Part shown: in pieces, positions 39,198 through 48,037 of the stretch
How positions within the stretch are numbered: the first letter of the stretch is position 1
Layout: every line of letters starts with the position of its first letter
From: Saccharomyces mikatae IFO 1815
Taxonomy: Eukaryota > Ascomycota > Saccharomycetes > Saccharomycetales > Saccharomycetaceae
Assembly: GCF_947241705.1 (NCBI RefSeq)
Contig: NC_079258.1
Coordinates: 186,001 to 250,000 of the forward strand
Direction of reading: 5' to 3'
DNA length: 64,000 nt
Program-made: the position numbers and the translations under genes
Notes under the pieces: generated by a model
Database searches by the model: none
The model's input: only the letters and a program-made list of their open reading frames with translations
Told to the model about the DNA's origin: nothing

Positions 39198-41972
39198 TTA
39201 GAGAAGTTCTTTCTGATCTTGCTCTTCGTCGCTGGAATCATTTTCATTAGACAACTGTAATTTGTTATCTTTCCCATTGAAACCAATCCATCCCCCTTCG
39301 TCGTCAGATTCCTCCATTACCACATCGTCTTCTTCTTTATCTGCTTCATCTTTATCTTCTTCTCTGTCGTCTTCTAATAGTGCTTCGCCATCATCAACTT
39401 CGCCATCATTCATGGACCCATCAGTTGAGATCAAGAATCTATAGGCGTATTTATTATCAGTCGTAGTGTTGACCACATCCTTAGCCACTCTAGCAATAAA
39501 TCTCTGTATTGACCTCATAGCCGTCGAAAAAAGATATTTGTGTTCGTTTATGTAATCACCACTTGCAGATAACAAAGCTTTAATCCAAATTAAATTAAAC
39601 TCGATGTGTTGGGACTCAATAGCAAAATCGCCAATGAATTTCAGGATCCTCGGCAAATATACTACAGGAACATTACTCGCAACCAAAGGAATTTCTTTAA
39701 CAGGTATGGATTCATAAACTTTGTTGATCAAATATTCTTCATTTAATCTGAATGCCATTATTAAAGCATTCAGATACTGCTTTTCCCGTAGTGCATCTAC
39801 TGCGGCACGAGGAGTAACGTCCACATCAAGATCAAATGGGTCGAATAATATCGTGTCATTGGTAGAATATATCAACAAGCCTTCTGTTGAAGCAGCGGCA
39901 AAAGCATTCGCTGTTGGTGAGAACTCGACTGAAGTAACTCTCACCTCAGGCCTCATCTTCCTAGTTGACAGATCGCCGCCTCTTTGAGAACCTGGTAGAG
40001 AATTATCAATACGATCTTCCAAATCTGAATTTTCCCCTGCATCGTCGATTAAATCCAATGAGCCTGCTTCAGTCATCTTCTTACTGTTCAAAAATTCCAA
40101 AGTACCATTGAGTGCCATATTTCTGGATACAATGAATCTTTTCAATAAAACTTCGTTTGGAACATCATATAAACAAATGGAATTATTATTACCACCAGCC
40201 ACAATGGCCATACCGTCAAAACTGTAATGGATTGTGGTGAAAAACTTGGAACGTTCGGAATTTTTCGCTGTGAATCTATCTTCATTAAATCTACCAGAGA
40301 TTATATCCTTTCTACAGTCAATGTTACCCACTTGCTTGGCATCTTCTATGTTGAATATGGAAATTTGACCTTTTAAAGTAGAAACTGCCACTTCTTTCCC
40401 ATCTGGTCTCATTGACAACGCCAAGACATCGGAGTAGACTTCCAAGGGTTCCACTTGTTGGCTCCTACCAAATATGGACCAAATTCTGATTGTTTTATCC
40501 CATGATGCAGAAGCCAAAACGCTGTTTTCTTGACTAAATGAAAGACACGAAACGGGACCCTCATGGCCAGACAAAGCATCCAATAATTGACCGGTTTGTA
40601 CGGACCAAACATGTATGTCAAAATTATCCAGGGACCCAGCACAAACGACTTCACCTGAGGGATCCACCGCCAAACAATTGAATTGAATCCTTTCAGTACC
40701 GGTAAACGTTCTGAAATTTCGATATCTGATTAAGTCCCAGGCCCTTACAGTACCATCCAACGATGATGAAAACATGACTTGGCCCCTTTTGGCAAATTGC
40801 ACAGCGGTCACTGAAGAGGTGTGTTCCTCGAAAGTGGCCAAACAAAAACCTGATGTTATGTCCCAGACCTTGATCTTCCCGTCATCGGATGCCGTCACCA
40901 CACGTGAACCGTCTGGAGAGTATGCAAGACTGTTAGTAGAATCGAAATGGCCCTGCTGTTTCAAGATGTATGATTCTGATTGCCATTCGTAAACCAGTAG
41001 TTGGCCCAATTTGCTGGAACCAAACGCTAGCCATTCACCGGTGTTGTTGACACTAACGGTGTTAACAGGGTTTTGTCCCATAGAAAGTTGTTGAATCAGC
41101 GTGAAATCAGGCATATCGTAAAGACGAAATTCCCCGGTAGTGAACCCGACTGCTAACAGTCTTGTCGCTGGATGAAATGTGACACATTTTACTTTGGATT
41201 GGTTTGCATAAAAAAAATGCTTACTTGTAATTCTCCAACTGTATTTAGAAATGTCTACTTCCTCTTCCTCGTCGTCATCTTCACTTTCGTCATCATTGGT
41301 GGATCTCTTGGTAAATTCCCAAACAAAGACAGCACCGTCTTTGCTTACTGTATAGATTTTTTCCTGGTCGTGGCTGAAGAACGCACCCATAACATAGTCT
41401 CTGTGGCCGTTGAATGTAGTCGCTGCAAGGCTCTTCTCCTCAGAATCTACAGACCATATCTTTGCGCTTAAGTCTTTGGAAGTGGTGAGAATGAACCTGG
41501 AGTCCTGTGACCATGTTAAAGACGTTATATCTTGGAAGTGTCCCGCATGCACTCTATAACGGACAAAGGGGGCGAACTGTCTGTCCCTGTTGACATCTGG
41601 TGTCTTCCAAATCTGTAAAAACCTGCCCGATGCCAATGCGAAGAGCCTCCCATCAGGACTGAACTTCACAGCGGAGCATCTTTCTTTGAAATTGAAATGA
41701 TGAAGAACGTTGCGAGCTTTGAAATTGACGAGGATGGCGCGACCGTCCTCGTCAATAGAAATCAACAGTGTGCCCTGCTTGTTCAAGTCAATGGCGGCAA
41801 TATTTTTCCTATGCTCGTATTCAAACGTGAACGATTTGTTGTTGATTAAGTCAAACACACTGACCCTGTTCCCAACTGGCGAAATCAGTTGCTTACCGTC
41901 ATCCGAAAAGGTTAAGTTACCTTGCCTGTAGACCGTACCTAAAAGGTTCGAGAATTTAAAATCGGACTTCAT
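39198..41972 (-). CDS. PWP2: PWP2 (UTP1), small-subunit processome WD40 protein
   Basis: A 924-residue nucleolar WD40 protein, core of the UTP-B subcomplex that binds the U3 snoRNP-containing pre-ribosome and is needed for 18S rRNA production. About a dozen WD repeats form two propellers over residues 10-700 (for example DGKIKVWDITSG and DKTIRIWSIFG). The Utp12-type helical domain follows at about 740-860 and the end is acidic (EEDKDEADKEEDDVVMEESD). Length is one more than in S. cerevisiae. The promoter has adjoining PAC and RRPE motifs, the classic signature of the ribosome-biogenesis regulon. Confidence 0.97.
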   Translation of the reverse strand: MKSDFKFSNLLGTVYRQGNLTFSDDGKQLISPVGNRVSVFDLINNKSFTFEYEHRKNIAAIDLNKQGTLLISIDEDGRAILVNFKARNVLHHFNFKERCSAVKFSPDGRLFALASGRFLQIWKTPDVNRDRQFAPFVRYRVHAGHFQDITSLTWSQDSRFILTTSKDLSAKIWSVDSEEKSLAATTFNGHRDYVMGAFFSHDQEKIYTVSKDGAVFVWEFTKRSTNDDESEDDDEEEEVDISKYSWRITSKHFFYANQSKVKCVTFHPATRLLAVGFTTGEFRLYDMPDFTLIQQLSMGQNPVNTVSVNNTGEWLAFGSSKLGQLLVYEWQSESYILKQQGHFDSTNSLAYSPDGSRVVTASDDGKIKVWDITSGFCLATFEEHTSSVTAVQFAKRGQVMFSSSLDGTVRAWDLIRYRNFRTFTGTERIQFNCLAVDPSGEVVCAGSLDNFDIHVWSVQTGQLLDALSGHEGPVSCLSFSQENSVLASASWDKTIRIWSIFGRSQQVEPLEVYSDVLALSMRPDGKEVAVSTLKGQISIFNIEDAKQVGNIDCRKDIISGRFNEDRFTAKNSERSKFFTTIHYSFDGMAIVAGGNNNSICLYDVPNEVLLKRFIVSRNMALNGTLEFLNSKKMTEAGSLDLIDDAGENSDLEDRIDNSLPGSQRGGDLSTRKMRPEVRVTSVEFSPTANAFAAASTEGLLIYSTNDTILFDPFDLDVDVTPRAAVDALREKQYLNALIMAFRLNEEYLINKVYESIPVKEIPLVASNVPVVYLPRILKFIGDFAIESQHIEFNLIWIKALLSASGDYINEHKYLFSTAMRSIQRFIARVAKDVVNTTTDNKYAYRFLISTDGSMNDGEVDDGEALLEDDREEDKDEADKEEDDVVMEESDDEGGWIGFNGKDNKLQLSNENDSSDEEQDQKELL

Positions 41973-42100
41973 TAAGTTGCGGTTCGATCTGCGGTCTATT
42001 GGTTTACCTATCCTTTGAAAACCGTGTTACTATTATATTAATCATTGTGCGTACGTAAAACTAAAACTATATTTAAAACTTTTTTTTCTTCATCTTTCAG

Positions 42101-42119
42101 CTCATCGCAAAATTTTTCA
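42101..42119 (-). promoter_or_regulatory. PAC plus RRPE pair upstream of PWP2
   Basis: On the minus strand TGAAAAATTTT (RRPE, bound by Stb3) is directly followed by GCGATGAG (PAC, bound by Dot6/Tod6), both perfect and with no gap. The pair is about 129-147 bp upstream of the PWP2 start, the usual position for this regulon. Confidence 0.85.
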
Positions 42120-42182
42120 GAAAAATTTCGAAAAGATCATCCGTCACATGTGATCAAGGTTGGATGTCTGATATTATAATGA

Positions 42183-42959
42183 TTACTTGTCGAGACCTGC
42201 CCTAATGACAGCTTCTCTCGCCGTGGAATTGATGTGTTTGAACCGGTCAGGTCCTATGTGGGCGCCACCAAACCAACGGGCTACCACAACGATGACGTTC
42301 CACACATCCATGATGGTGATCAGATGAAGCATTCTCGAACCGGCGGCAGTTTCACCGTCGTCATCCGAGTCTTGGTATGTTGCTGCACAGCCATCCTGCT
42401 TGATACGCCAGGCGCTCATGACGTGATTCGCCTTACGCATCTTGGAGTCTGTCTTGAGCAAGTCGAGCATGTCAAAGGCTTGCTCCTCGGAGGTAACATG
42501 CGCTGCAAAGGCCATGAAAGTTGAACCTCTATCGGTGATGGGGTCCGAGGCAATCCATCCCTCGAAGGGGTCCGTAGGAATGTCACTCTGCAGGACCACT
42601 TCTGTCTCCTCTTCTGGCTCGACATACAAGACACCGTCGAGTTCAGTAAGAAAGTCGAACAGACATACGGATCCGCGATGAAACACGGAATCCATGACTT
42701 CCTGGAACAGATGCTGCAAGTACTTAGTATCGTAGAGGTCACGCTTAGCCAAAGAAGTGCAGACGCTAACGTCAATAACGTTAGGGGCCTCTTCGGACGG
42801 GTAGCGCGTTGGGAAGGAGATCTGCAGTGTCATGTATTCGTGCTGCGGGACCTTCACGGCGATCATGCTGCCGTCTTCCTGCTTCTTGGAGAGAAGGTCT
42901 GGGTAGATAGCCTCGACGGCCTCCAGTTCTTCGACCAACTGTTCGTGATCGTCGTCCAT
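42183..42959 (-). CDS. YIH1: YIH1, IMPACT homologue, inhibitor of Gcn2 activation
   Basis: A 258-residue cytosolic protein that competes with Gcn2 for Gcn1 and so dampens eIF2alpha phosphorylation; it also binds actin. The N-terminal RWD domain (about 1-125) starts MDDDHEQLVEELEAVEAIYP. The C-terminal IMPACT/UPF0029 domain (about 150-258) contains AWRIKQDG, WNVIVVVARWFGGAHIGPDR and INSTAREAV. The start at 42959 is the first ATG; the frame extends upstream only from GTG. It is divergent with TAH1 over 191 bp that include (TA)n repeats. Confidence 0.96.
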   Translation of the reverse strand: MDDDHEQLVEELEAVEAIYPDLLSKKQEDGSMIAVKVPQHEYMTLQISFPTRYPSEEAPNVIDVSVCTSLAKRDLYDTKYLQHLFQEVMDSVFHRGSVCLFDFLTELDGVLYVEPEEETEVVLQSDIPTDPFEGWIASDPITDRGSTFMAFAAHVTSEEQAFDMLDLLKTDSKMRKANHVMSAWRIKQDGCAATYQDSDDDGETAAGSRMLHLITIMDVWNVIVVVARWFGGAHIGPDRFKHINSTAREAVIRAGLDK

Positions 42960-43038
42960 TGAGCTTTCCTTTGTTCTCTTCTTCTTCCTTACCACATATA
43001 CCTATGCATTTATGTATGTACTTATATATACATATGTA

Positions 43039-43062
43039 TAACTATATATATATATATATATA
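43039..43062. repeat. (TA)n microsatellite in the YIH1-TAH1 promoter
   Basis: An uninterrupted alternating TA run of roughly 20 bp lies in the divergent promoter of YIH1 and TAH1. It could act as a TATA-like element for either gene. Confidence 0.7.
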
Positions 43063-43150
43063 CTAATATGAATGACTGCACAAGACGCAATTTTCTTTAC
43101 CGATTTTTTTCCTAACATTGCGAAAAGAGAGAACAGAAGCAGCAAAAGTA

Positions 43151-43498
43151 ATGGCAGCGAACGTAACGCAATTTGAAAAGGAGAAAGAACTGGGCAATGC
43201 TCTATTCAAACAGGGGCTCTACCGCGAAGCCGTGGACAGCTACGACCAGCTAATCACTGCGCAGCCGCAGAACCCGGTTGGGTACAGCAACAAAGCCATG
43301 GCGTTGATCAAGCTGGCGGAATATACACACGCTATACAGACGTGCCAGGAAGGACTGCGGTATGCGTTGGGGCCAGAGCACGCGGCCATCAGATCTAAGC
43401 TACAGTATCGTCTGAAGCTGTCACAGACTGAAGCAGGGTCAATAGAGATCCCCGTCATAGAGGTTGATGAACTACCGGCAGGATACGACCGGTCCTAG
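43151..43498 (+). CDS. TAH1: TAH1, TPR cofactor of Hsp90 (R2TP complex)
   Basis: A 115-residue TPR protein of the R2TP complex (Rvb1, Rvb2, Tah1, Pih1), which links Hsp90 to assembly of snoRNPs, PIKK kinases and polymerases. The start is the ATG at 43151 (MAANVTQFEKEKELGNALFK); only a TTG-started extension exists upstream. Two TPR motifs and a capping helix fill residues 5-90, and the C-terminal Pih1-binding tail is IPVIEVDELPAGYDRS. S. cerevisiae Tah1 has 111 residues, so four extra residues are present at the N-terminus. Confidence 0.95.
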   Translation: MAANVTQFEKEKELGNALFKQGLYREAVDSYDQLITAQPQNPVGYSNKAMALIKLAEYTHAIQTCQEGLRYALGPEHAAIRSKLQYRLKLSQTEAGSIEIPVIEVDELPAGYDRS

Positions 43499-44291
43499 CA
43501 GGAAGAGCGATGTACACTGCGGTCACGCTTTCAACAGATCTTATACACATATATATATATATATATACATTTATCCTATGGAAAATTCTACTTCTACTTA
43601 GACTTCTAATAATACTTATATATGGGCATTGTTAATATGGTTCCGTAGTATCTTGCGCTTTCTTTCTTTATGTTTATCTTCGCGCCCGCACTTTTAAGAA
43701 AAAAAAAACTAAGAAAGAGAGTAAAAACCTCTAAAGAGCTTGAAACATACAAACAAAACAAACCCAACAACCGATACGATGAACTCGGATCATGGGGTTA
43801 TAAAGACACACTATAAACTATATCTTCCCGACTCCTTATCATTGCAGAACCAAGTGGTCTCGCTTTTTATTCTGTGTGCCACTTTTCTATACGCTACACT
43901 GGACATGAGTTCATAGCCGACACATCCTCTATATTTCTATCCGTTTATTATTTATATACATGAAATCATGATTTTACAATCATGCCAATGACAACAGGTA
44001 ATAATTGTCCCGAACTACGGAATAATTAGCCGCCGAAGGCTGGTAATTTTGCCACCAAAGACAATTTTCTTTTCCACGGAGCTCTTAGCGGTCTTTTTGT
44101 TTCGAATTTTTTACCGGCTCTTAACGGACTATTTTGGTTATAAGGGGAGTACCAGCGGCGGTAGACAGTTCGCTTTACTAGAATATTTGCAAGGGTCTAC
44201 TAGTCTTTTGTATAAGTCGCAGTGTAGCACGCTATAGTCTGTTTTGCAGTGTAGTGTTAAAATACGCGAATCTGAAAATATAGTAACGCTG
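43499..44291. other. TAH1-YCR061W intergenic region with candidate origin
   Basis: A 793-bp gene-free stretch. It contains a (TA)n run at about 43549-43566, a near-perfect ARS consensus at 43666-43676, an A-rich tract at 43699-43709, and GC-richer sequence near 44020-44060. In S. cerevisiae the origin ARS315 maps to the corresponding interval, in the part next to TAH1. The right end holds the YCR061W promoter. No RNA gene is visible. Confidence 0.5.
43666..43676 (+). other. ARS consensus match, candidate ARS315 equivalent
   Basis: CTTTATGTTTA matches WTTTAYRTTTW at 10 of 11 positions. The position, about 170 bp after the TAH1 stop, agrees with where I recall ARS315 in S. cerevisiae, and AT-rich DNA flanks it. 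Confidence 0.4.
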
Positions 44292-46172
44292 ATGGTGCGT
44301 TTCGTTTCGATATTAAGTTTGCTTGGCTGTGCGGCGGCACTTGTCATAGCTCATGGTGACATGGATATGGACACGGATATGAGACCATTCGCATCTGTTG
44401 CTGTCTCACCCACGGCATCGATTGTTCCTGTGGCGCATGAACCAAAACATCTGCATGGTGTTCCTATTCTGCAATCGCCTTCACTTACCCCCGCGGAAAG
44501 ATTATACTGGGAAAGCTACAACACTACGACCTATTTTACGACACAAGCTGGAAACAGGGGTGCCCTTCGTTTCCACATTATCACGCTGGTTCTTATTGCA
44601 TTCGTGCTCTACCCGGTGTCTCTGGCGCTAAGCGCGGCCTCTTCCAAGTGGTACTTGCCCCTGTTGTTGGTTAACCTATGCATATGTATTTCGTCCGTTG
44701 TGGCACTTTCAGTGTTTAAAAGCTCCTTCCCAGAAGATGAATGGTATGCACACAATATCTACGGCACGACCTCGGGGCTTCTTCTCGTTCTCATGGCTGT
44801 TCATTTTTTTGCTGCAGTGCTCTCTGTCCCCGTCTCATCAGAATCGAAAAAAGACTACCATGCCGTTGACACTATCCCGCTGGATGACCTTGAGTCCACA
44901 CCCGTCATAGTCAACAGCGCACGTGGCTCTCCCAGCCCTTCTTCTAATAGAGATACGTTGTTTTCCCTCTCTTCTGACACCACCACCAACAACAACAACA
45001 ACCAGGACAACGGCAATATCAATAGTAACAAGCGGGAGCACATTGATGGCGAGGAAGAGACTGACAGTACGTCTAACCACAACACTTTGCGTGACGAAGA
45101 TTACAATGACGATGAAGTTGCCTTCATTGAAGCTCCACCTCTATCTGCGCGAGATATCCCCGTTTTCCGCGTCTTGTTTGCCAATACAAAGTACCAGGTC
45201 CTTGCCGCCCAGCTCTCATACGCCGCTAATGTGATGCATCACATACTAATGTACCCGTTATTCATGTATATCTTCGTAGATCTGGTCATTGGCTTCGCGG
45301 TGGGTAACTTGCTCGGCAAGGGTATCCGCATCTTCAATCTCTTAGCCCACTGGATCAAAGGCGGCGTGTTTTTTACCCTCGGTGTTGTTTCTCTGGCAAG
45401 ATACTGCGGTTTCGGAGCTAAATACGGCTGGGCATGGAACAACATCTGCTTCACCTCTCAGCTCTCTCAAGAGCGTTCCTCGAATCTTCTGTTCCGATTT
45501 GCGCCCGCGGGAACTTTCACCATGGAATCGATCGAATCGTTCCTCATCTTTTTCTATGGGTCTACTAACATCTTCTTGGAACACTTGGCAGGGAATGGCG
45601 GCGCATGGACCGCCAAGGATCTGCAGCACGTATCTATTGCCTTCATGTTCATAGGGACTGGGCTGTGTGGACTTCTCACGGAATACAAGCTAAACCACTG
45701 GCGATTCGAGCATGCTCGCAAACACTCGCACACCGATGTGGTCGCTGCCACGCCGGGATACTCTCCGAACCCTTTCCCGGCTTTCACCATATTTTGGACC
45801 GGTATCCTCATGTCCCAGCACGCACAGTCTTCACAATTCTCAACTACCATTCACACCCAGTGGGGGTACTTGCTGTCATATGGGTCCTTTTTCCGTCTGC
45901 TGACGTTCTTGATCCTGTTTTTAGTGCCCAACACCAACTGCACCGCATCCAAGCCATTCACGGAGTTGATTACGTCTTTCTGTCTACTTTGTGGTGGCCT
46001 CGTGTTTATGGAGTCCACCGATCAATCCATCGAAGCCATGGAATACAGAGGGTTCACCCCCATGTTCACTTTCAACCTCAGTGTTGGGTTTGTGTCTCTG
46101 CTGATGGCTTGGGAGATGATTTTATTTATTTGGAAGGACAGACTCATTAAAACCAGAAAAACCAGTCTTTAA
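44292..46172 (+). CDS. YCR061W: YCR061W, Ytp1-like multi-pass membrane protein of unknown function
   Basis: A 626-residue protein starting MVRFVSILSLLGCAAALVIA, a clear signal peptide, at the ATG at 44292. It has the DUF2427/Ytp1 family layout: a short lumenal part with a His/Asp-rich start (HGDMDMDTDM), about four membrane segments to residue 190, a polar Asn-rich and acidic cytosolic loop (about 215-280, with TTNNNNNQDNGN), and about seven more membrane segments including two with conserved His (MHHILMYPLFMY, FLEHLAGNG). S. cerevisiae YCR061W has 631 residues and no defined function; cytochrome b561-like or transport roles are possible but unproven. Confidence 0.9.
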   Translation: MVRFVSILSLLGCAAALVIAHGDMDMDTDMRPFASVAVSPTASIVPVAHEPKHLHGVPILQSPSLTPAERLYWESYNTTTYFTTQAGNRGALRFHIITLVLIAFVLYPVSLALSAASSKWYLPLLLVNLCICISSVVALSVFKSSFPEDEWYAHNIYGTTSGLLLVLMAVHFFAAVLSVPVSSESKKDYHAVDTIPLDDLESTPVIVNSARGSPSPSSNRDTLFSLSSDTTTNNNNNQDNGNINSNKREHIDGEEETDSTSNHNTLRDEDYNDDEVAFIEAPPLSARDIPVFRVLFANTKYQVLAAQLSYAANVMHHILMYPLFMYIFVDLVIGFAVGNLLGKGIRIFNLLAHWIKGGVFFTLGVVSLARYCGFGAKYGWAWNNICFTSQLSQERSSNLLFRFAPAGTFTMESIESFLIFFYGSTNIFLEHLAGNGGAWTAKDLQHVSIAFMFIGTGLCGLLTEYKLNHWRFEHARKHSHTDVVAATPGYSPNPFPAFTIFWTGILMSQHAQSSQFSTTIHTQWGYLLSYGSFFRLLTFLILFLVPNTNCTASKPFTELITSFCLLCGGLVFMESTDQSIEAMEYRGFTPMFTFNLSVGFVSLLMAWEMILFIWKDRLIKTRKTSL

Positions 46173-46389
46173 GCACATCAATGACCTTTCTTTTTGGTCT
46201 TTTGCTCCTCCCCCCTCCCCCCAAATTACCCATGGGTAGTATATATGTTTCCTTTTCCCTCAACCCATTTTCTCTAATTATTAATTATTAATTTATCCAG
46301 TATCTAGTCAATTTCAAATCCGCTGTATCTATTCAAAGTTCCTAAAATGAATAAGCGACATCAATAAAAGAATTAAATCTTTATTCCAA
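46173..46389. other. YCR061W 3' flank
   Basis: About 220 bp of 3' flank with a C-rich tract (CCCCCCTCCCCCC at about 46209-46221) and AT-rich repeats of TTAATTA near 46276-46292. It passes into the LTR cluster without a sharp boundary. Confidence 0.4.
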
Positions 46390-46619
46390 TTGAATTCAAT
46401 GACGATTTACTGGGATTCCAATTTTGATAAAAGGTATGAATGATATTATGTATAATATCTACGCCAGCGGTTCTCTTTGAGGATGTAAAAATCCACAAAA
46501 GAGAAATTAGTTGCTCTACATAGTATTATAATAAAATCCTTTCTTTTTCTACGTTTCTTCCATCACCCGTGAGAAATACGATACTAGTCGATGGAAGATA
46601 GTTGGTTCATATCCCAACG
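46390..46619 (-). mobile_element. Solo LTR relic, delta type (Ty1/Ty2), broken
   Basis: Read on the minus strand, this stretch resembles a delta LTR: the 5' end (near 46619) carries the TGTTGG-type start and TAGTAT-type sequence, and the left part matches the delta 3' half. The middle is missing, so it is clearly a broken fossil, and it is old given its divergence from the consensus I remember. Edges are approximate. Confidence 0.7.
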
Positions 46620-46651
46620 CACTGTACTATTGCATTTGAAAGACAGTTCAA

Positions 46652-46921
46652 TTGGAGATAACTCTTAGGATTCCATTGTTTAATTAAGGTAGTTAGTGCT
46701 TAGATTGAAGTACATTGTGAATTAAAGCAAATTTCCTTGTACTATATAAGAGATTTATACAAAACACACGCCGATTGGCCCTATTAATCTTTCAACTAAT
46801 AGATCTTCAACTTTACTGCTTATCATTCTCCATCCTGAAACATCAATGGCGTATTGTGTCTGATTACTTCATATGATCTCTAATTGATTAGTCATGAAGA
46901 AAAATAAATCACCTTCCAACA
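46652..46921 (-). mobile_element. Composite LTR relic: delta end fragment plus inverted tau-like LTR
   Basis: The left about 35 bp resemble the 3' end of a delta LTR on the minus strand. From about 46674 the sequence resembles, in inverted orientation, the tau-like LTR at 47517-47897: both share ACACACG-YGATTGG and a CTATATAAGAG motif, and it ends in TTCCAACA at 46921. It is shortened and broken, and old. The Ty4/tau family assignment is tentative. Confidence 0.55.
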
Positions 46922-47088
46922 AAAATGACAATAAAAGTATTCAAAAAAACTGTGTAGAATGAGGGATTCCGTTTATTAGTTTCCTTATATACCTGAGGAG
47001 AACTTCTAGTGTATTATGCATACCTTAGAATACTGTCTTATTAAGCAATGGAATCCAAACGATTATCTCAAAATTCATCAATCTCTCA
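46922..47088 (+). mobile_element. Delta LTR relic, 3' half only, broken
   Basis: The sequence from GTGTAGAAT (46952) through GAGGAGAACTTCTAGT to ATCTCTCA (47088) is the 3' half of a delta-type LTR on the plus strand. Its 5' half is absent, and it directly abuts the inverted tau-like relic. It is an old, incomplete copy. Confidence 0.75.
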
Positions 47089-47097
47089 AGAATTTAA

Positions 47098-47147
47098 TAG
47101 CAATGCAAATACTAGTCGACAGATGATAGCTGGTTCTTATTCTAACA
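47098..47147 (-). mobile_element. Delta LTR 5'-end fragment, inverted, broken
   Basis: About 50 bp match the first part of a delta LTR on the minus strand (ACTAGT, GATGATAG, then TTCTAACA at the edge). The rest of the element is not present next to it. An old fragment. Confidence 0.6.
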
Positions 47148-47154
47148 ATAAAAT

Positions 47155-47238
47155 TGTTGATAATCAGTGGTTTAGTAAGTTATGATAATTAAGAATAAGC
47201 CGTTCTTTCTTGAATTATATGAGAGAGATATATAAAGC
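47155..47238 (-). mobile_element. Tau-like LTR fragment, inverted, broken
   Basis: TGTTGATAATCAG to TATATAAA is similar in inverted orientation to the right end of the tau-like LTR at 47517-47897 (shared GTTTAGTAA, AATTAAGAATA and CGTTCTTTC). It stops exactly where the next delta LTR begins, so the delta insertion or a later deletion truncated it. Confidence 0.6.
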
Positions 47239-47516
47239 TGTTGTGAGAAAATCAACTATCGTCTATCAACTAGTAGTCATACTACTAGTACATTATCATA
47301 TACGGTGTAAGAATATGACGTATGTTACGGAAAGCTGTCATCTAATTTAGTGGAAGCTGAAACGCAAGGATTGATAATGTAATAGGATCAATGAATAACA
47401 ACATATAAAACGATGATAATAATGTTTATAGAACTGTGTAGAATTGCGGATTCCCTTTTATGGATTCTTAAATCCCCGAGGAGAACTTCTGGTATATCTA
47501 CATACCTAATATTATT
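47239..47516 (+). mobile_element. Delta LTR, 3'-truncated, broken
   Basis: This stretch follows the delta consensus closely from its TGTTG start: AATCAACTATCGTCTATCAA, then TATCATATACGGTGT, GGAAGCTGAAACGCAAGGAT and GAGGAGAACTTCT. It lacks roughly the last 50 bp, and ends where a TGTTGGAATA-starting LTR begins. It is the best-preserved delta in the cluster, so younger than the inverted delta relics. Confidence 0.85.
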
Positions 47517-47897
47517 TGTTGGAATAAGTGATTACTACTATACATTTATTTATATAAATTGTTGTAGTTGATGACGAACATTCTTTAACATGATACTAAT
47601 AATGTTAAGTAAATTAATACTAACTTTCTTATGGTGATACCAATTAAATTGGAGTAGGGAAATTCTAATTATAGAATTTCCTGCACTAATAAGATAAAGA
47701 TCTATTAATTGTCCAGAACTTAGTATATAAGAAGATGAGTTATCATCAAATTCTTATCATCAACACTCTGATTTATGTCTGAACCTTTTGGTTTAATATA
47801 ACCAATCAGCGTGTGTTTTATATACCTCTCTTATATAGATTAGGAAAGAACGACTATTCTTAATTATTACAATTTACTAAACAACTAATTATCAACA
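47517..47897 (+). mobile_element. Solo LTR, tau-like (probably Ty4 family)
   Basis: This 381-bp unit starts TGTTGGAATA and ends TTATCAACA, giving the TGTTG...CAACA termini of yeast Ty LTRs, and its length is close to that of tau (about 371 bp). Its right part recurs in inverted orientation at 47155-47238 and, more weakly, at 46674-46921, which supports a repeat-family identity. No flanking target duplication is visible. The strand is arbitrary because both ends have TG/CA, and the family name is an inference. Confidence 0.55.
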
Positions 47898-48031
47898 CTT
47901 ATATAATATATTGGATAAGCAACATTCCGTGAATCAAGTTGAGAAGTCGTTTTGACAACAAGTTACTTCCCTAAGATAGTATATTAGGATTGTCAGGACA
48001 TCCCGGTATTATCATAGCCCGTAATATAACA
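47898..48031 (+). mobile_element. Sigma LTR relic (Ty3), 3' part only, broken
   Basis: About 134 bp correspond to the 3' part of the sigma LTR immediately downstream (shared GTTTTGACAA, AGTTACTTCCCTAAGATAGT and GGATTGTCA). Its 5' part is absent, replaced by the tau-like LTR. It ends 6 bp before the intact-looking sigma. Confidence 0.85.
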
Positions 48032-48037
48032 GACAAC

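Noticed and set aside
45605-46150. 181-codon frame overlapping YCR061W in another phase
   Set aside because: A shadow of the YCR061W membrane region with no independent support.
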